From Taklimakanibacter albus (GTDB taxonomy: Bacteria > Pseudomonadota > Alphaproteobacteria > Rhizobiales > Aestuariivirgaceae): DNA of 64,000 nucleotides. Location of the stretch: positions 1,054,001 through 1,118,000 of the forward strand of contig NZ_JAENHL010000006.1 in assembly GCF_016595235.1 (NCBI RefSeq). The letters are read 5' to 3'. Both the position numbers and the translations under genes were made by a program. Position 1 is the first letter of the stretch. Each line of letters starts with the position of its first letter. Positions 9,813 to 18,622 of the stretch are shown piece by piece. The notes under the pieces were generated by a model that was not told the DNA's origin, did not search any database, and saw nothing but the letters and a program-made list of their open reading frames with translations.

Positions 9813-10367
9813 ATGAGCACGATCATCCTCACCGATCATATCGAGACTCCCATCGGCCCCATGCTGCTGATGGTGCGGGACGACCGCATCATCGGGCTCG
9901 AATTCGACGACCAGCCCGAGCGTTATCTGAAGGATCTGCGTCATCGCTTCGGCGAGTTCACCTTCGCGGAGACGTCCAATCCGTGCGGCTTCTCGGACCA
10001 GTTGCGGGCTTATTATGCGGGCGACATCCGAGCTATCGACGCTCTGCCGACCATAGGCGGTGGCACGCCGTTTCAGGAGCGTGTCTGGACAGAGCTGCGG
10101 CGCATTCCTGCCGGCACGACCATTTCCTATGGCGAGCTCGCCGTTCGTCTCGGCGACAAGAAGGCGACGCGCGCTGTTGGCCTCGCCAATGGCCGCAATC
10201 CCATTTCTGTCGTCGTGCCGTGCCATCGCGTGATCGGCGCCGACGGCTCGCTCACCGGTTATGGCGGTGGTGTGCCGCGCAAGAAATGGCTGCTCGCCCA
10301 TGAAGGTGTCGTACCCGCAAAGGAACGAACGAACCGGCAGGCTGATCTGTTTTCGGGTGGTTTCTGA
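9813..10367 (+). CDS. ogt: Methylated-DNA–protein-cysteine methyltransferase
   Basis: Suicide DNA-repair protein that moves an alkyl group from O6-alkylguanine to its own cysteine. The 184-residue product has the active-site PCHRVIGADGSLTGYGGG (Cys 137) and the preceding helix-turn-helix-like segment GTTISYGELAVRLGDKKATR. No Ada N-terminal domain is present, so Ogt-type rather than Ada. ATG 9813 was chosen over a TTG six bases upstream. Confidence 0.92.
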   Translation: MSTIILTDHIETPIGPMLLMVRDDRIIGLEFDDQPERYLKDLRHRFGEFTFAETSNPCGFSDQLRAYYAGDIRAIDALPTIGGGTPFQERVWTELRRIPAGTTISYGELAVRLGDKKATRAVGLANGRNPISVVVPCHRVIGADGSLTGYGGGVPRKKWLLAHEGVVPAKERTNRQADLFSGGF

Positions 10368-10412
10368 TACGTCGCGGGATCAGTATCGGAGCATCGATCA
10401 AGGAGATCCCGA

Positions 10413-10892
10413 ATGTCCGCCATCGCCTTCATTGCCCTCGACACCGAAGAGGTCCGCGCCCTTCAGAACGGTGCCCCTGACGCCAATGGCCAGACGCCGG
10501 AGCGCCATATATCCGACGGCGATGGCGTGCCCTGCCGCCATTGCCAGCGCGATGTCGGCAAGGGCGAGGCCTATCTCATTCTGAATTACCGGCCGTTCCC
10601 GGCCTTGCAGCCCTATGCCGAGTCAGGCCCGATCTTCATTCACGCCGAACCTTGCGAGCGCTATGCGGCGACGAGCGAGACGCCGGACATGTTCTTCAAG
10701 AACGGCCGGCGTTATCTGATCAAGGGTTATTACGCCAATGACCGGATCGCTTACGGCACCGGCACGATCGTGGCCCCTGAGGACATGGAGAAGGCCGCGG
10801 CAAGGATCCTGGAGCGATCGGACATCGCCTATGTCCATGTCCGCTCCGCGCTCAACAACTGCTATCAGCTGCGCATCGAACGGGCGGGATAA
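10413..10892 (+). CDS. DUF1203 family protein
   Basis: A 159-residue cytoplasmic protein of unknown function. Seen in the sequence: a paired-cysteine segment DGVPCRHCQRDVGKGEAYLIL, then NYRPFPALQPYAESGPIFIH, the most conserved block of DUF1203 as I recall it, and a His-Ala-Glu-Pro-Cys segment. The cysteines and histidine could bind a metal, but this is inference. A hairpin starts immediately after the stop. It is not clearly in an operon with ogt (45-base gap). Confidence 0.75.
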   Translation: MSAIAFIALDTEEVRALQNGAPDANGQTPERHISDGDGVPCRHCQRDVGKGEAYLILNYRPFPALQPYAESGPIFIHAEPCERYAATSETPDMFFKNGRRYLIKGYYANDRIAYGTGTIVAPEDMEKAAARILERSDIAYVHVRSALNNCYQLRIERAG

Positions 10893-10929
10893 AAAAAGCC
10901 CCATTCCGGGCGTCGGACCGGAATGGGGC
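10891..10929 (-). terminator. Intrinsic terminator (minus strand), with a second hairpin at 10936–10955
   Basis: A 12-base perfect stem (GCCCCATTCCGG at 10898–10909 pairing with 10918–10929) is followed on the minus strand by seven Ts, the classic Rho-independent form. It terminates the small minus-strand gene at 10971–11228. On the plus strand it could also slow transcription after the DUF1203 gene, but there is no T run. A second perfect hairpin, CCTCCAGC-CGAA-GCTGGAGG, lies between it and the minus-strand gene. Confidence 0.85.
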
Positions 10930-10970
10930 CAGGCGCCTCCAGCCGAAGCTGGAGGTCACGGAGACTGAAG

Positions 10971-11228
10971 TCAAAGCGGATCGTGATGCCGGGTGCGTAA
11001 CGGCGTGACGATCTCCTGCATCTTGCGTTCGGGCGGCTCGGACGTTCCGAGCTTGTTGATGTCGACGCCGATATCCCTGGCGAGCTTGGGCCCCATCGTC
11101 CGCAGCAGGTCGACGGCTTTCTCCTCGTCCTGGCGGGCGCGCCGGGCCTCGCGTCTGACATTCATCCAGCGGGTGAGTTTGCTGAAGGGCGACAGGTCGG
11201 AAAAAGGCGACTCGATCGGCGGTGTCAT
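10971..11228 (-). CDS. Small hypothetical protein, weakly DUF1127-like
   Basis: An 85-residue basic protein with no signal peptide. The segment RREARRARQDEEKAVDLLR, then GPKLARDIGVDI, recalls the Arg-rich helix and 'RDIG' end of DUF1127 proteins, but the match is weak and the rest is not recognised. ATG 11228 is followed by a normal ORF ending just before a strong terminator, which supports it being a real transcribed gene. Isolated, between the DUF1203 gene and the cobalamin operon. Confidence 0.55.
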   Translation of the reverse strand: MTPPIESPFSDLSPFSKLTRWMNVRREARRARQDEEKAVDLLRTMGPKLARDIGVDINKLGTSEPPERKMQEIVTPLRTRHHDPL

Positions 11229-11372
11229 GGCGGCTCTCCTCGTGCTGAATCCCGACTCTTGTTTGGCCGGTGCGAATTTGATGGAGAGACGCTAATGCGC
11301 AGGGACGCCGGGCGCTGTGGCTAAACTCACAATGCTCGAAAATCCCGAATTTGGATCGAATTTTCCTGGGTT

Positions 11373-12146
11373 TTAGATTGATTTCGCTGTCTTGCGGTTG
11401 CGCAGCACATGCTCGTGACCGGCATCGTAGAGAGCCGAATCGCGGAAATCATGGGCGCCCAGGACCGGGCCGACAATGACGAGCGCGGTGCGGGTCAGCT
11501 TGGCGGCGCGCGCCTTCTTGGCGATGGTCGACAGCGTACCATGGATGATCTGCTGATCGGGCCAGCTCACCCGATAGCCGATCACCACCGGGCAGTCGGG
11601 CCCGTAATGCGGTGTGAGCGCGCGCTCGACATAGGCGAGATTGCGCACCGAGAGATGGATGACGAGCGTCGCCTTGGAGCGACCGAGCTCCTCCAGCGCC
11701 TCCATCTCTGGCATCGGCGAGGCCTGCATGGCCGTACGGGTGAGGATGATGGTCTGGGCGATCTCGGGCAGGGTGAACTCGGCCTTGAGCGCCGCCGCCG
11801 TCGCGGCGAAGGCCGGCACGCCGGGCGTCACGTCATAGGGAATGCCGAGCCTGTCGAGGCGACGCATCTGCTCGGCGATGGCGCCGTAGATCGAGGGATC
11901 GCCCGAATGGACGCGCGCCACATCCTGGCCGGCCTGATGAGCGGCTTCGATCTCGGCGATGATCTCGTCGAGATGGAGGGGCGCGGTGTCGATGACGCGG
12001 GCGCCTTCGGGAGCGGCCTTGACGATCTCTTCCGGCACGAGTGAGCCGGCATAGAGACAGACCGGGCAGCTCTGGATCAGTTTCAGGCCACGCAAGGTAA
12101 TGAGATCGGGAGCGCCCGGACCGGCGCCGATGAAATGTACGGTCAT
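11373..12146 (-). CDS. cobM: Precorrin-4 C11-methyltransferase
   Basis: SAM-dependent methylase that methylates C11 of precorrin-4 in corrin-ring synthesis. The 257-residue product starts MTVHFIGAGPGAPDLITLRG (the tetrapyrrole-methylase N-terminal motif), has VHSGDPSIYGAI and PYDVTPGVPAFAATAAAL, diagnostic for CobM/CbiF. Its start overlaps the stop of the preceding cbiG/cobJ gene. Last gene of the cbiX–cobM operon. Confidence 0.95.
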   Translation of the reverse strand: MTVHFIGAGPGAPDLITLRGLKLIQSCPVCLYAGSLVPEEIVKAAPEGARVIDTAPLHLDEIIAEIEAAHQAGQDVARVHSGDPSIYGAIAEQMRRLDRLGIPYDVTPGVPAFAATAAALKAEFTLPEIAQTIILTRTAMQASPMPEMEALEELGRSKATLVIHLSVRNLAYVERALTPHYGPDCPVVIGYRVSWPDQQIIHGTLSTIAKKARAAKLTRTALVIVGPVLGAHDFRDSALYDAGHEHVLRNRKTAKSI

Positions 12147-13912
12147 GCTTGTCTCTTCTTGGCGTAGCCGCGCGGCGTATAGGCATAGGTCCGCCCGTCG
12201 CCGCGTTGGAAGGCTTTGGATTGCGAGGAGCCGACCATCACCAGGGTCAGCATGTCCACCACTTTGGTGTCGAAGTCTTTCAACGGCACGATGCGCACCG
12301 TCTCCTCCGGCCGGCCGAGATTGCTGGCGATGATGACCGGCGTGTCCGGCTGGCGGTGCGGCGTAAGGATGGCGATGGCGCGGTCGAGCTGGTCGCGCCG
12401 CTTGAGCGAGCGCGGATTATAGAAGGCGGTGACGAAGTCGCCTTGCGCCGCCGCATGAAGGCGGTTCTCGATGACCTCCCAGGGCGTGAGCAGGTCGGAG
12501 AGCGAGACGCAGCAGAAATCATGGCCGATCATCGCGCCGGCGCGCGCCGCCGCGGCCTGGAAGGCCGAGATACCGGGCAGCACCTCGACAGCGATACGCG
12601 CCGGCTCGAGATCGATGAGTTCATAAGCGAGCGCTGCCATCGCATAGATGCCGGGATCGCCCGAGCAGATGAGCGCCACCTGGCGGCCTTCCCGGGCGAG
12701 CGCGATCGCATGGCGCACCCGGTCCTCTTCGCCGCCGAGCGGAAAGCGGTGTTCTGCCTGTCCGGCTTTCATATCCTGGGCAAGGTCGAGATAGAGGCCG
12801 TAACCGACCCAGTCGGTGGCGCGGGCCAGAGCCGCGCTCGCTTCCGGGCTGCGCATAGTGGCATCACCCGGGCCGAGGCCTATCAGCGAAACCGTGCCGC
12901 GTGGGCGCCCGGCGAGCTCGGTCAAAGGCGCGGGGCTCAGCGCCACGGCACAGGTGGCGCGTTTCGATTTGGTCTTGGCGACGATCAGTTCGGAGTCAGG
13001 GCCGGCAGCCGCCAGCGCCGCGCCTTCGGCGACACCCGGGCAGCCGACTTCCGCCATCACCACCGCGGAAGGTGTCTTGAGCCGCGGTGAGTATGCGTTG
13101 AGCTCAGCAGCACTGAAGACCCGGAAGGGCAGGCCGAGATGACGGCTGAGCGCCGTGATCGCTGCTTCGTCCTCCTTGAGATCGATCGAGCCGATCGCTG
13201 CGAGCGAAGCCTTGGCCAGCCCATGCTGTGCGAGGGTGTCTTCGACGAGCGCGATCATTTCGTCAGCGCCGACACCGCGTTCACCACCCACGCCCAGGAT
13301 CAGGACCTTGGGATGGTAGACGAGCCGCGTTGGCGAGCCCGTGACGGTCTTATGCGTCGCCGTGATCGTGAGCTCGGCATCGGGCACAGAGGGCAGGTCG
13401 AGCCAGGGCAGGGCGCCGTCGATCGTGACTTTCGCGCCCCCCAGGAGGCGCGCCACGAAGTCCTTCATGTCTTGCGGATTGGCGAGGGTCCAGCCTTCCG
13501 GCGGATCGTCGAAGGCGGCGCCGAAGCGCAGATCGCTCGCCGTGGTGATGGCGGCATGGCCCCGGGTGATGCCGGCGATCCGCCGCGCCAGCTCATTGGC
13601 GCCGTGATGGCCGCCGAGCAGCGGTACGACGGACGTGCCGTCTTCGGCGAGCGCCAGCACCGGCGGCTCCTCCCGCTTGTCCGCAAGGATCGGCGCCAAA
13701 GCACGGATGACGATGCCGGCCGCGCAGAGCGCCACGATCGCCCGCCCGTCTTTGAACAGGTCCTGCAGTGCAGCGGTCGCTTTTGCATAAGCGTGATCGG
13801 GGCCATCGACACAGTGCGGCCCGTGGATATCACCGCCCAGGGCATCCCTGAGCTGGCGTGCCAGAGGCAAAGCCGAGGCGCCGAGAATGAAGATCGCCGG
13901 CGGCCTCACCAT
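12143..13912 (-). CDS. cobJ: CbiG–CobJ fusion: CbiG-like/CobE region plus precorrin-3B C17-methyltransferase
   Basis: A 589-residue fusion. Residues about 45–125 (ALCAAGIVIRALAPIL … LLGGHHGANELARRI) match the N-terminal domain of CbiG, which opens the lactone of cobalt-precorrin-5A. Residues about 205–335 (ILGVGGERGVGADEM … MAEVGCPGVAEGAAL) match the CbiG C-terminal/CobE domain. Residues about 340–589 are a complete tetrapyrrole methylase (LIGLGPGDATMRSPEA, CSGDPGIYAMAA, VEVLPGISAFQAAAARAGA) of the CobJ/CbiH type that drives ring contraction. Overlaps cobI upstream and cobM downstream. CbiG/CobJ fusions occur in other bacteria; pairing one with CobN is of interest. Confidence 0.9.
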   Translation of the reverse strand: MVRPPAIFILGASALPLARQLRDALGGDIHGPHCVDGPDHAYAKATAALQDLFKDGRAIVALCAAGIVIRALAPILADKREEPPVLALAEDGTSVVPLLGGHHGANELARRIAGITRGHAAITTASDLRFGAAFDDPPEGWTLANPQDMKDFVARLLGGAKVTIDGALPWLDLPSVPDAELTITATHKTVTGSPTRLVYHPKVLILGVGGERGVGADEMIALVEDTLAQHGLAKASLAAIGSIDLKEDEAAITALSRHLGLPFRVFSAAELNAYSPRLKTPSAVVMAEVGCPGVAEGAALAAAGPDSELIVAKTKSKRATCAVALSPAPLTELAGRPRGTVSLIGLGPGDATMRSPEASAALARATDWVGYGLYLDLAQDMKAGQAEHRFPLGGEEDRVRHAIALAREGRQVALICSGDPGIYAMAALAYELIDLEPARIAVEVLPGISAFQAAAARAGAMIGHDFCCVSLSDLLTPWEVIENRLHAAAQGDFVTAFYNPRSLKRRDQLDRAIAILTPHRQPDTPVIIASNLGRPEETVRIVPLKDFDTKVVDMLTLVMVGSSQSKAFQRGDGRTYAYTPRGYAKKRQA

Positions 13913-14607
13913 GCCTCGCTCCCTTGATAGATGAGGATGGTGGAGAAATAGGGCCGCTCGCCCGCAGGTACGTCCGCGAGCCGCGTGATCCGCTCGTCCT
14001 CGCGCGTCGCCTTCTCGATGATGGTGGCGCGCTCGGCAAGGCCGAGCTCGGTGAGCACGCCTCTGATCTTCTCGAAATGCTGGCCGACCTTCATGATGGC
14101 GACGGCATCCGCCCCGGTGATCTCCTGCTTGAGGCGTTCGGCGTCGAGCGTGCCGGGCAGAACTTTCAGGATATCATTGCGCGCCGCGAGCGGCCGGCCG
14201 ATTTGGGCGGCACAAGCGGTGATGGAGGTGATGCCGGGCACGATCACGGTCGGATGTTTCCCGGCGAGCCGGTCGAGCAGATAGGCGAAGCTCCCATAGA
14301 ACAAGGGATCGCCCTCGCACAGGAAGGCGACGTCCTTGCCGTCGTCGAGATGCCGGGCGATGAGTTTCGCCGCCTCGTCATAGGCCTCCTGCGCCGGCTC
14401 ACGTTCGCGCCGCATCGGCACCGGGATGGCGAGCTCGGTCACGTCCTCAGGGATGAAGGGCGCCGCGATCTTGCGGGCGAGGCTCTCATTCCCGTTGGCG
14501 GCCGGATAGGCGATGACCGGCGCATGCGAGATGATGCGCCAGGCCTTGAGTGTGATGAGCTCAGGATCGCCGGGACCAACGCCCAGCCCGTAGAACGTGC
14601 CGCTCAT
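13906..14607 (-). CDS. cobI: Precorrin-2 C20-methyltransferase
   Basis: Methylates C20 of precorrin-2 to give precorrin-3A. The 233-residue product starts MSGTFYGLGVGPGDPELIT, with FLCEGDPLFYGSFAYL and VIVPGITSITACAAQIGRPLA, typical of CobI/CbiL. I chose ATG 14607 because it overlaps the cobL stop (ATGA), like the other joints of this operon; an upstream start at 14625 would add six residues. Confidence 0.95.
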   Translation of the reverse strand: MSGTFYGLGVGPGDPELITLKAWRIISHAPVIAYPAANGNESLARKIAAPFIPEDVTELAIPVPMRREREPAQEAYDEAAKLIARHLDDGKDVAFLCEGDPLFYGSFAYLLDRLAGKHPTVIVPGITSITACAAQIGRPLAARNDILKVLPGTLDAERLKQEITGADAVAIMKVGQHFEKIRGVLTELGLAERATIIEKATREDERITRLADVPAGERPYFSTILIYQGSEAW

Positions 14608-15809
14608 GGTTTCACCGCCCGCCATTGCAGCACCGGCATGCGCGGCTTGAGCGCCCGCAGGCTGCCGATGCGGTCGAGATGCGAGACTTCGATGCGGGCA
14701 AGTTCACCGCCATGTTTCTCCTGCAGGTCGACGAGATGCAGCTCGCCTTCGAGTGTCACCACATTGGCCACCATGCGGCCTTGGGATTTGAGCGCCGCCC
14801 AGCTCTCTTCGAAGACGCCGGGAACACCCATGCCGCCGCCGATGAAGACAGCATCGGGCCGAGGCTGGCCTTTGAGGCTTGCCGGCGCCGCGCCGGCGAT
14901 GACGGTAAGGCGTGGGGTACCGAGCCGATCGGCATTCTCGCCGATCATCTTGAGGCGCTCGGCATGGCTTTCAAACGCGATGGCGCGGGCGCCGCGGGCG
15001 GCCCGCATCCATTCAATGGCGATCGAGCCCGAGCCCGCGCCGACATCCCACAGAAGCGCATCGGGATAAGGACCGAGCGCGGCGAGGGTCGCGGCGCGCA
15101 CCTCGCGTTTGGTGAGCTGGCCGTCATGGAGATAGGCGTCGTCAGGAAGGCCCGGCACGCACGACAGAAGTGCAGCGCCGGGTTTAGCATGGCAATGGAT
15201 GGCGAGCGTGTTGAGATCCGAGAAGGCGCGCGGCAATACTTCATCGGCACGAAAGGTGGCGCGACTCTCGCGCGAGCCGCCCATATTCTCGAGCACAGTG
15301 ATGTCGCTCAGGCCATAGCCGCGCGCGACGAGGCGGCGGGCGACCTCCGGGATCGTCGAGGCATCGGCGGTCAGCGCCAGGATCCGTGCGTCGGGCTGAA
15401 TGAAGGCTTCGAGATTGGCGGCCGGTCGGCCATGCAGCGTAATCGTGTCGCAATCGCCGAGCGGCCAGCCCATCCGCGCGGCGGCGAGACTGAAGGAGGA
15501 GAGATGCGGTACGATCTCCATCTCGGCGAAAGGCACGATCTCCATGAGTTTGCGCGCGACGCCGTAATTGAGCGGATCGCCAGTCGCCAGCACGACGGTG
15601 GCGCGCCCGCGCAAGGGCTTGATGCGGTCGACGACGGCGCTGAAAGGCTGCGGCCATTCATGCCGCTCGGCTTTCGTATCACCGATCAACCCGAAGAGCC
15701 GCGTGGAACCGACGATGACCTCGGCGCCATCGAGAAGTGTGCGAGCGCGGGGCGACAGGCCGTCGAGCCCGTCTTCGCCCATGCCGAGGATGGTCAGCCA
15801 CTTGCTCAT
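14604..15809 (-). CDS. cobL: Precorrin-6Y C5,15-methyltransferase (decarboxylating)
   Basis: Two-domain enzyme (CbiE plus CbiT) that methylates C5 and C15 and decarboxylates C12 of precorrin-6B. The 401-residue product has a CbiE-type tetrapyrrole methylase N-terminal half (LTILGMGEDGLDGLSPRAR … VLATGDPLNYGVA) and a CbiT-type Rossmann methyltransferase C-terminal half (LLWDVGAGSGSIAIEWMRAA). Full length for the fused form. Overlaps both neighbours by four bases. Confidence 0.95.
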   Translation of the reverse strand: MSKWLTILGMGEDGLDGLSPRARTLLDGAEVIVGSTRLFGLIGDTKAERHEWPQPFSAVVDRIKPLRGRATVVLATGDPLNYGVARKLMEIVPFAEMEIVPHLSSFSLAAARMGWPLGDCDTITLHGRPAANLEAFIQPDARILALTADASTIPEVARRLVARGYGLSDITVLENMGGSRESRATFRADEVLPRAFSDLNTLAIHCHAKPGAALLSCVPGLPDDAYLHDGQLTKREVRAATLAALGPYPDALLWDVGAGSGSIAIEWMRAARGARAIAFESHAERLKMIGENADRLGTPRLTVIAGAAPASLKGQPRPDAVFIGGGMGVPGVFEESWAALKSQGRMVANVVTLEGELHLVDLQEKHGGELARIEVSHLDRIGSLRALKPRMPVLQWRAVKP

Positions 15810-16435
15810 GGGGAGAGTTCCGTCGCGACGGCATTGACGACCGAGGACGCCATGGCCGAGCCGCCACGCCGGCCCAGAAGGGTGGCGAAGGGCACACCGC
15901 GGGGATTTTCCGCCAGCTCGTCCTTGGATTCCTGCGCGCCGATGAAGCCCACCGGCATGCCGACAATGGCGGCCGGCTTGTCTGCGCCGGCATCGAGCGC
16001 CTCGAGCAGGGCGAAAAGCGCGGTCGGGGCATTGCCGATGACGGCCACGGCGCCTTTGAGGCGCGGCAGCCAGAGCGAGACAGCGGCGGCCGAACGGGTG
16101 ATCTGCCGGCCGAGACCCAGCTCGCGCGCTTTGGGGTCGTTCAGCGTGCAGATGATCTCGACGCCTGCCGGCAAGGACCGGGCGATGATGCCCTGACGTA
16201 CCATTTCGCTGTCGGTGAAGATGGGCTTTCCCGCCTTGAGTGCGCCGGCAATGGCACCGGGCAGATCACCTGAGATGCGCAGATCGCCGACGATATCGGT
16301 CATGCCGCAGGCATGGATGACCCGCTCGGCGATCGGGCGCGCCGCCACGGCAAAGCCGGAGAGATCGGCCTCGGCCCGGATCGTCGCGAAGGAACGCCGG
16401 TAGATCTCGGCCGGATCGCTTAAATAGTCTCTCAC
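15806..16435 (-). CDS. cobH: Precorrin-8X methylmutase
   Basis: Moves the methyl group from C11 to C12 to form hydrogenobyrinic acid. The 209-residue product contains MRDYLSDPAEIYRRSFATIR, RVIHACGMTDIV (with the catalytic His), GNAPTALFALLE and PVGFIGAQESKDEL, all characteristic of CobH/CbiC. GTG 16435 overlaps the cbiX stop. Second gene of the operon. Confidence 0.95.
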   Translation of the reverse strand: MRDYLSDPAEIYRRSFATIRAEADLSGFAVAARPIAERVIHACGMTDIVGDLRISGDLPGAIAGALKAGKPIFTDSEMVRQGIIARSLPAGVEIICTLNDPKARELGLGRQITRSAAAVSLWLPRLKGAVAVIGNAPTALFALLEALDAGADKPAAIVGMPVGFIGAQESKDELAENPRGVPFATLLGRRGGSAMASSVVNAVATELSP

Positions 16436-17511
16436 GTCTTCTTCATGCTCCGGGGGCCGAGCGGATGGTCGGCATGCGGATAGGGATGGTGGTGATGCCC
16501 GTGATCATGGTCATGGCCGTCGCCATGATGATGGTGGTGATGATGGTCATGATCGTGATGATGGTGGTCATGGTCGTGGCCATGATCATGATGGTGATCA
16601 TGCCCGTGATGATGGTGGTGGTCATCATCCGCCTTGCCCGTGCCGATGCCCTCGACATGGTGGTGATGGCTCTCCTGCGGCGCGCCGACTTCCGCCTCGA
16701 AACCCAGGATCTGAGTGCGGAACTTGCACATCTGGCAGTTCATCGCCGTCTCGCCGGTGACGATCTGCTCGACCCGCTCGACAAAGGTGTCGATCACCGC
16801 CGGGTGGTCGTTGAGATAGGGCGCCTTGATGAACTGGATGCCGGGATAACGCTTCGCCACCGCATCGGTCGCGTCATAGATGCGCTGCACCAGGATGCCG
16901 GTGAAGAGGAAATACGGAAAGACGATGATACGGCGGTAGTTGAGTCGCGCCGCGTGCTCGAGCGCCGGTTCGACCAGCGGGAAAGTGACGCCCGAATAGG
17001 CGGTCTCGGCCCAGCCGAAGCCGAAGCCTTCCCACAACAGACGCGTTACCTTGGAGACGTTGGAATTGGCGTCGGGATCGGAGGCGCCCCGGCCGACGAC
17101 GACCAGCAGCGTCTCATGCCGGCCGATATCGCCGGGCGCGTCGCGCAGGGCTTCCTCGACGCGGTCGGCGGCGGCGCGCATCATCTTGGGATCGATGCCG
17201 AGCTCCTTGCCGTAATCGATCTTGAGCCCGTTCTTGACGGCATAGGTGTTGAGCACCGAGGGGATGTCGTTCTTGGCATGGCTGGCGGCGAACAACATGC
17301 CCGGCACGGCCAGCACCTTGTCGACACCTTCGGCGCGCAGTCTGTCGAGGCCGTCGCGGATGATCGGCGTGGCGAATTCGAGATAGCCGAACTCGACGGG
17401 GGTGTTCGGAAACCGGCTCTTCAGATGTTTGGCCAGGACGGCGAATTCCTGGACGGCATCTTCGTCTCGGCTGCCATGGCCGCACAACATCACACCGGTT
17501 TTCGTCTGCAT
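16432..17511 (-). CDS. cbiX: Sirohydrochlorin cobaltochelatase CbiX, long form with His-rich tail
   Basis: Inserts cobalt into sirohydrochlorin or a related precursor, early in B12 synthesis. The 359-residue product begins MQTKTGVMLCGHGSRDEDAV (catalytic GHGSR), has two CbiX-type halves, then MNCQMC, matching the MxCxxC iron–sulfur motif of long CbiX proteins, and a tail of about 75 residues with roughly 37 histidines, a probable cobalt store. ATG 17511 follows AGGAC; an in-frame extension to 17811 would be mostly leader sequence and has no homology. First gene of the operon. Having CbiX as well as CobN in one block is notable. Confidence 0.93.
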   Translation of the reverse strand: MQTKTGVMLCGHGSRDEDAVQEFAVLAKHLKSRFPNTPVEFGYLEFATPIIRDGLDRLRAEGVDKVLAVPGMLFAASHAKNDIPSVLNTYAVKNGLKIDYGKELGIDPKMMRAAADRVEEALRDAPGDIGRHETLLVVVGRGASDPDANSNVSKVTRLLWEGFGFGWAETAYSGVTFPLVEPALEHAARLNYRRIIVFPYFLFTGILVQRIYDATDAVAKRYPGIQFIKAPYLNDHPAVIDTFVERVEQIVTGETAMNCQMCKFRTQILGFEAEVGAPQESHHHHVEGIGTGKADDDHHHHHGHDHHHDHGHDHDHHHHDHDHHHHHHHGDGHDHDHGHHHHPYPHADHPLGPRSMKKT

Positions 17512-17539
17512 GGGTCCTGCCTTTTCGTTGCGCAAGAAA

Positions 17540-17660
17540 GGACAGGGTTCCAGGCACAGTGTGCCGGGCTTTCGCTGCAGCTCCGGCATTGGCCCCCGAT
17601 TTGGGTCGGCCGCACCGGACTTGCTTTCAGTTCCTTGTATGGAACGCTGCTTGTCTTGCG
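17540..17660 (-). promoter_or_regulatory. Partial or variant cobalamin riboswitch in the cbiX leader
   Basis: Read on the minus strand, the leader has AAGGAACTG, CCGGTGCGG, GACCCAAATCGGGG, GGCCAATGCCGG and AGCTGC. This parallels the 5' half of the canonical riboswitch before cbtB; the 14-base GACCCAAATCGGGG (17594–17607) is identical in both (25768–25781). The core CCCGCAACTGT and the 3' B12 box (AGTCAGGAGACCTGCC) are not found; only CCTGGAACCCTGTCC stands near that place. It is either a decayed riboswitch or a reduced variant. Promoter location unknown. Confidence 0.55.
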
Positions 17661-17767
17661 TGCCCGCACACCTAGCGGGGGCGGGTTCCCGGGTCAATCG
17701 CCGCCGCGACGTCCGGCGGGGATTGAGCGACAGCGGGCAGGGCTGTAGCTCTACGTCAGGTGAGGAA

Positions 17768-18622
17768 TTGATTCTGGCGATTCGCAGATTATCGGCTTTG
17801 GGCTTTCTCATGGTGCTGGCGGCCTGCGCCTCGGTGCCGAGCCTGCCCTATGAACGGGGTGTCGGCGTCGCCGACATCCTGCGCAATGTGAAATGCGAGC
17901 TGGCGGCGGCCTATGCCGAGAATGCCGGCCGCCATCCCTGGCTTAAGGACTGGGCCGCCGGCATCGAGCTGACCCTCGATGTCACCGAGGCCAAGAGCGG
18001 CGGCGTCACGGCGCAGATCCTGGTGCCCATCCAGGTCACCGACAGCTTCCATATGGGCGCCAATGCGCGGCGCGCCGCCAAGGCCCAGAGCGTCTCATCG
18101 GTGACCTTCTCGACCACGCTGGCCGGCCTGAACCAGGCCGAATGTGCCGGCTTCAAACCGGAGCGCGGGCCCGAGCCGCTGCTCAAAGGCCATCTCGGCC
18201 TCAAGACCTGGATCGCCCGTGCCGCCGAAGCGATCGAGGCGGCCGGCATCGCCCAGCAGACCGACGGCATGGGCTACATCATCGAATTCGGCATCGAGGC
18301 GGGGGCGGGTCTCGATCCCGGCTACAACATCATCCGGATCGGAGACTATGAGCTGGGCGGCAGCGCCGGCCTCGCCGCCGGCCGCGCGGATGTCCACACC
18401 CTCAATATCGCCATGGCGCCGATCCGCGCCGTGCCGCCGTCGCCCGTCTATGTGACCAATTTCGGCGGCCCGCAGCCGCAGACGCGCAGCCAGGGTGGAC
18501 AGCAGCCTTCGGCGCAGCCGCGCCAGGGTGCCCGCCCGGCGGCCGGTGTGCCGCAGCAGACTCAGCAGGATCTGAGCAATATCATCCGCAGCCTGAAGCA
18601 GAGCCAGACCGGAAGGGATTGA
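17768..18622 (+). CDS. Hypothetical lipoprotein
   Basis: A 284-residue product with an N-terminal signal ending in a lipobox (LAAC) after RRLSALGFLMVL, so probably an outer-membrane-attached lipoprotein. The rest has no domain I recognise; the C-terminal 70 residues are Gln/Pro-rich with TRSQGGQQPSAQPRQG-like low complexity. Start is uncertain: TTG 17768 is preceded by GAGG but at short spacing; ATG 17810 would leave too short a signal. Divergent from cbiX. The next gene overlaps by one base. Confidence 0.7.
   Translation: MILAIRRLSALGFLMVLAACASVPSLPYERGVGVADILRNVKCELAAAYAENAGRHPWLKDWAAGIELTLDVTEAKSGGVTAQILVPIQVTDSFHMGANARRAAKAQSVSSVTFSTTLAGLNQAECAGFKPERGPEPLLKGHLGLKTWIARAAEAIEAAGIAQQTDGMGYIIEFGIEAGAGLDPGYNIIRIGDYELGGSAGLAAGRADVHTLNIAMAPIRAVPPSPVYVTNFGGPQPQTRSQGGQQPSAQPRQGARPAAGVPQQTQQDLSNIIRSLKQSQTGRD

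Noticed and set aside
16460-16680. Tandem-looking CAT/GTG repeat tract
   Set aside because: It is the coding sequence of the His-rich CbiX tail; codon-level low complexity, not a CRISPR or mobile repeat.
17512-17811. Upstream extension of cbiX by 100 codons
   Set aside because: Added residues are Arg/Pro/Ser-rich without homology, cover the riboswitch-like leader and run into the divergent lipoprotein gene; ATG 17511 with AGGAC and GHGSR close behind is much better.
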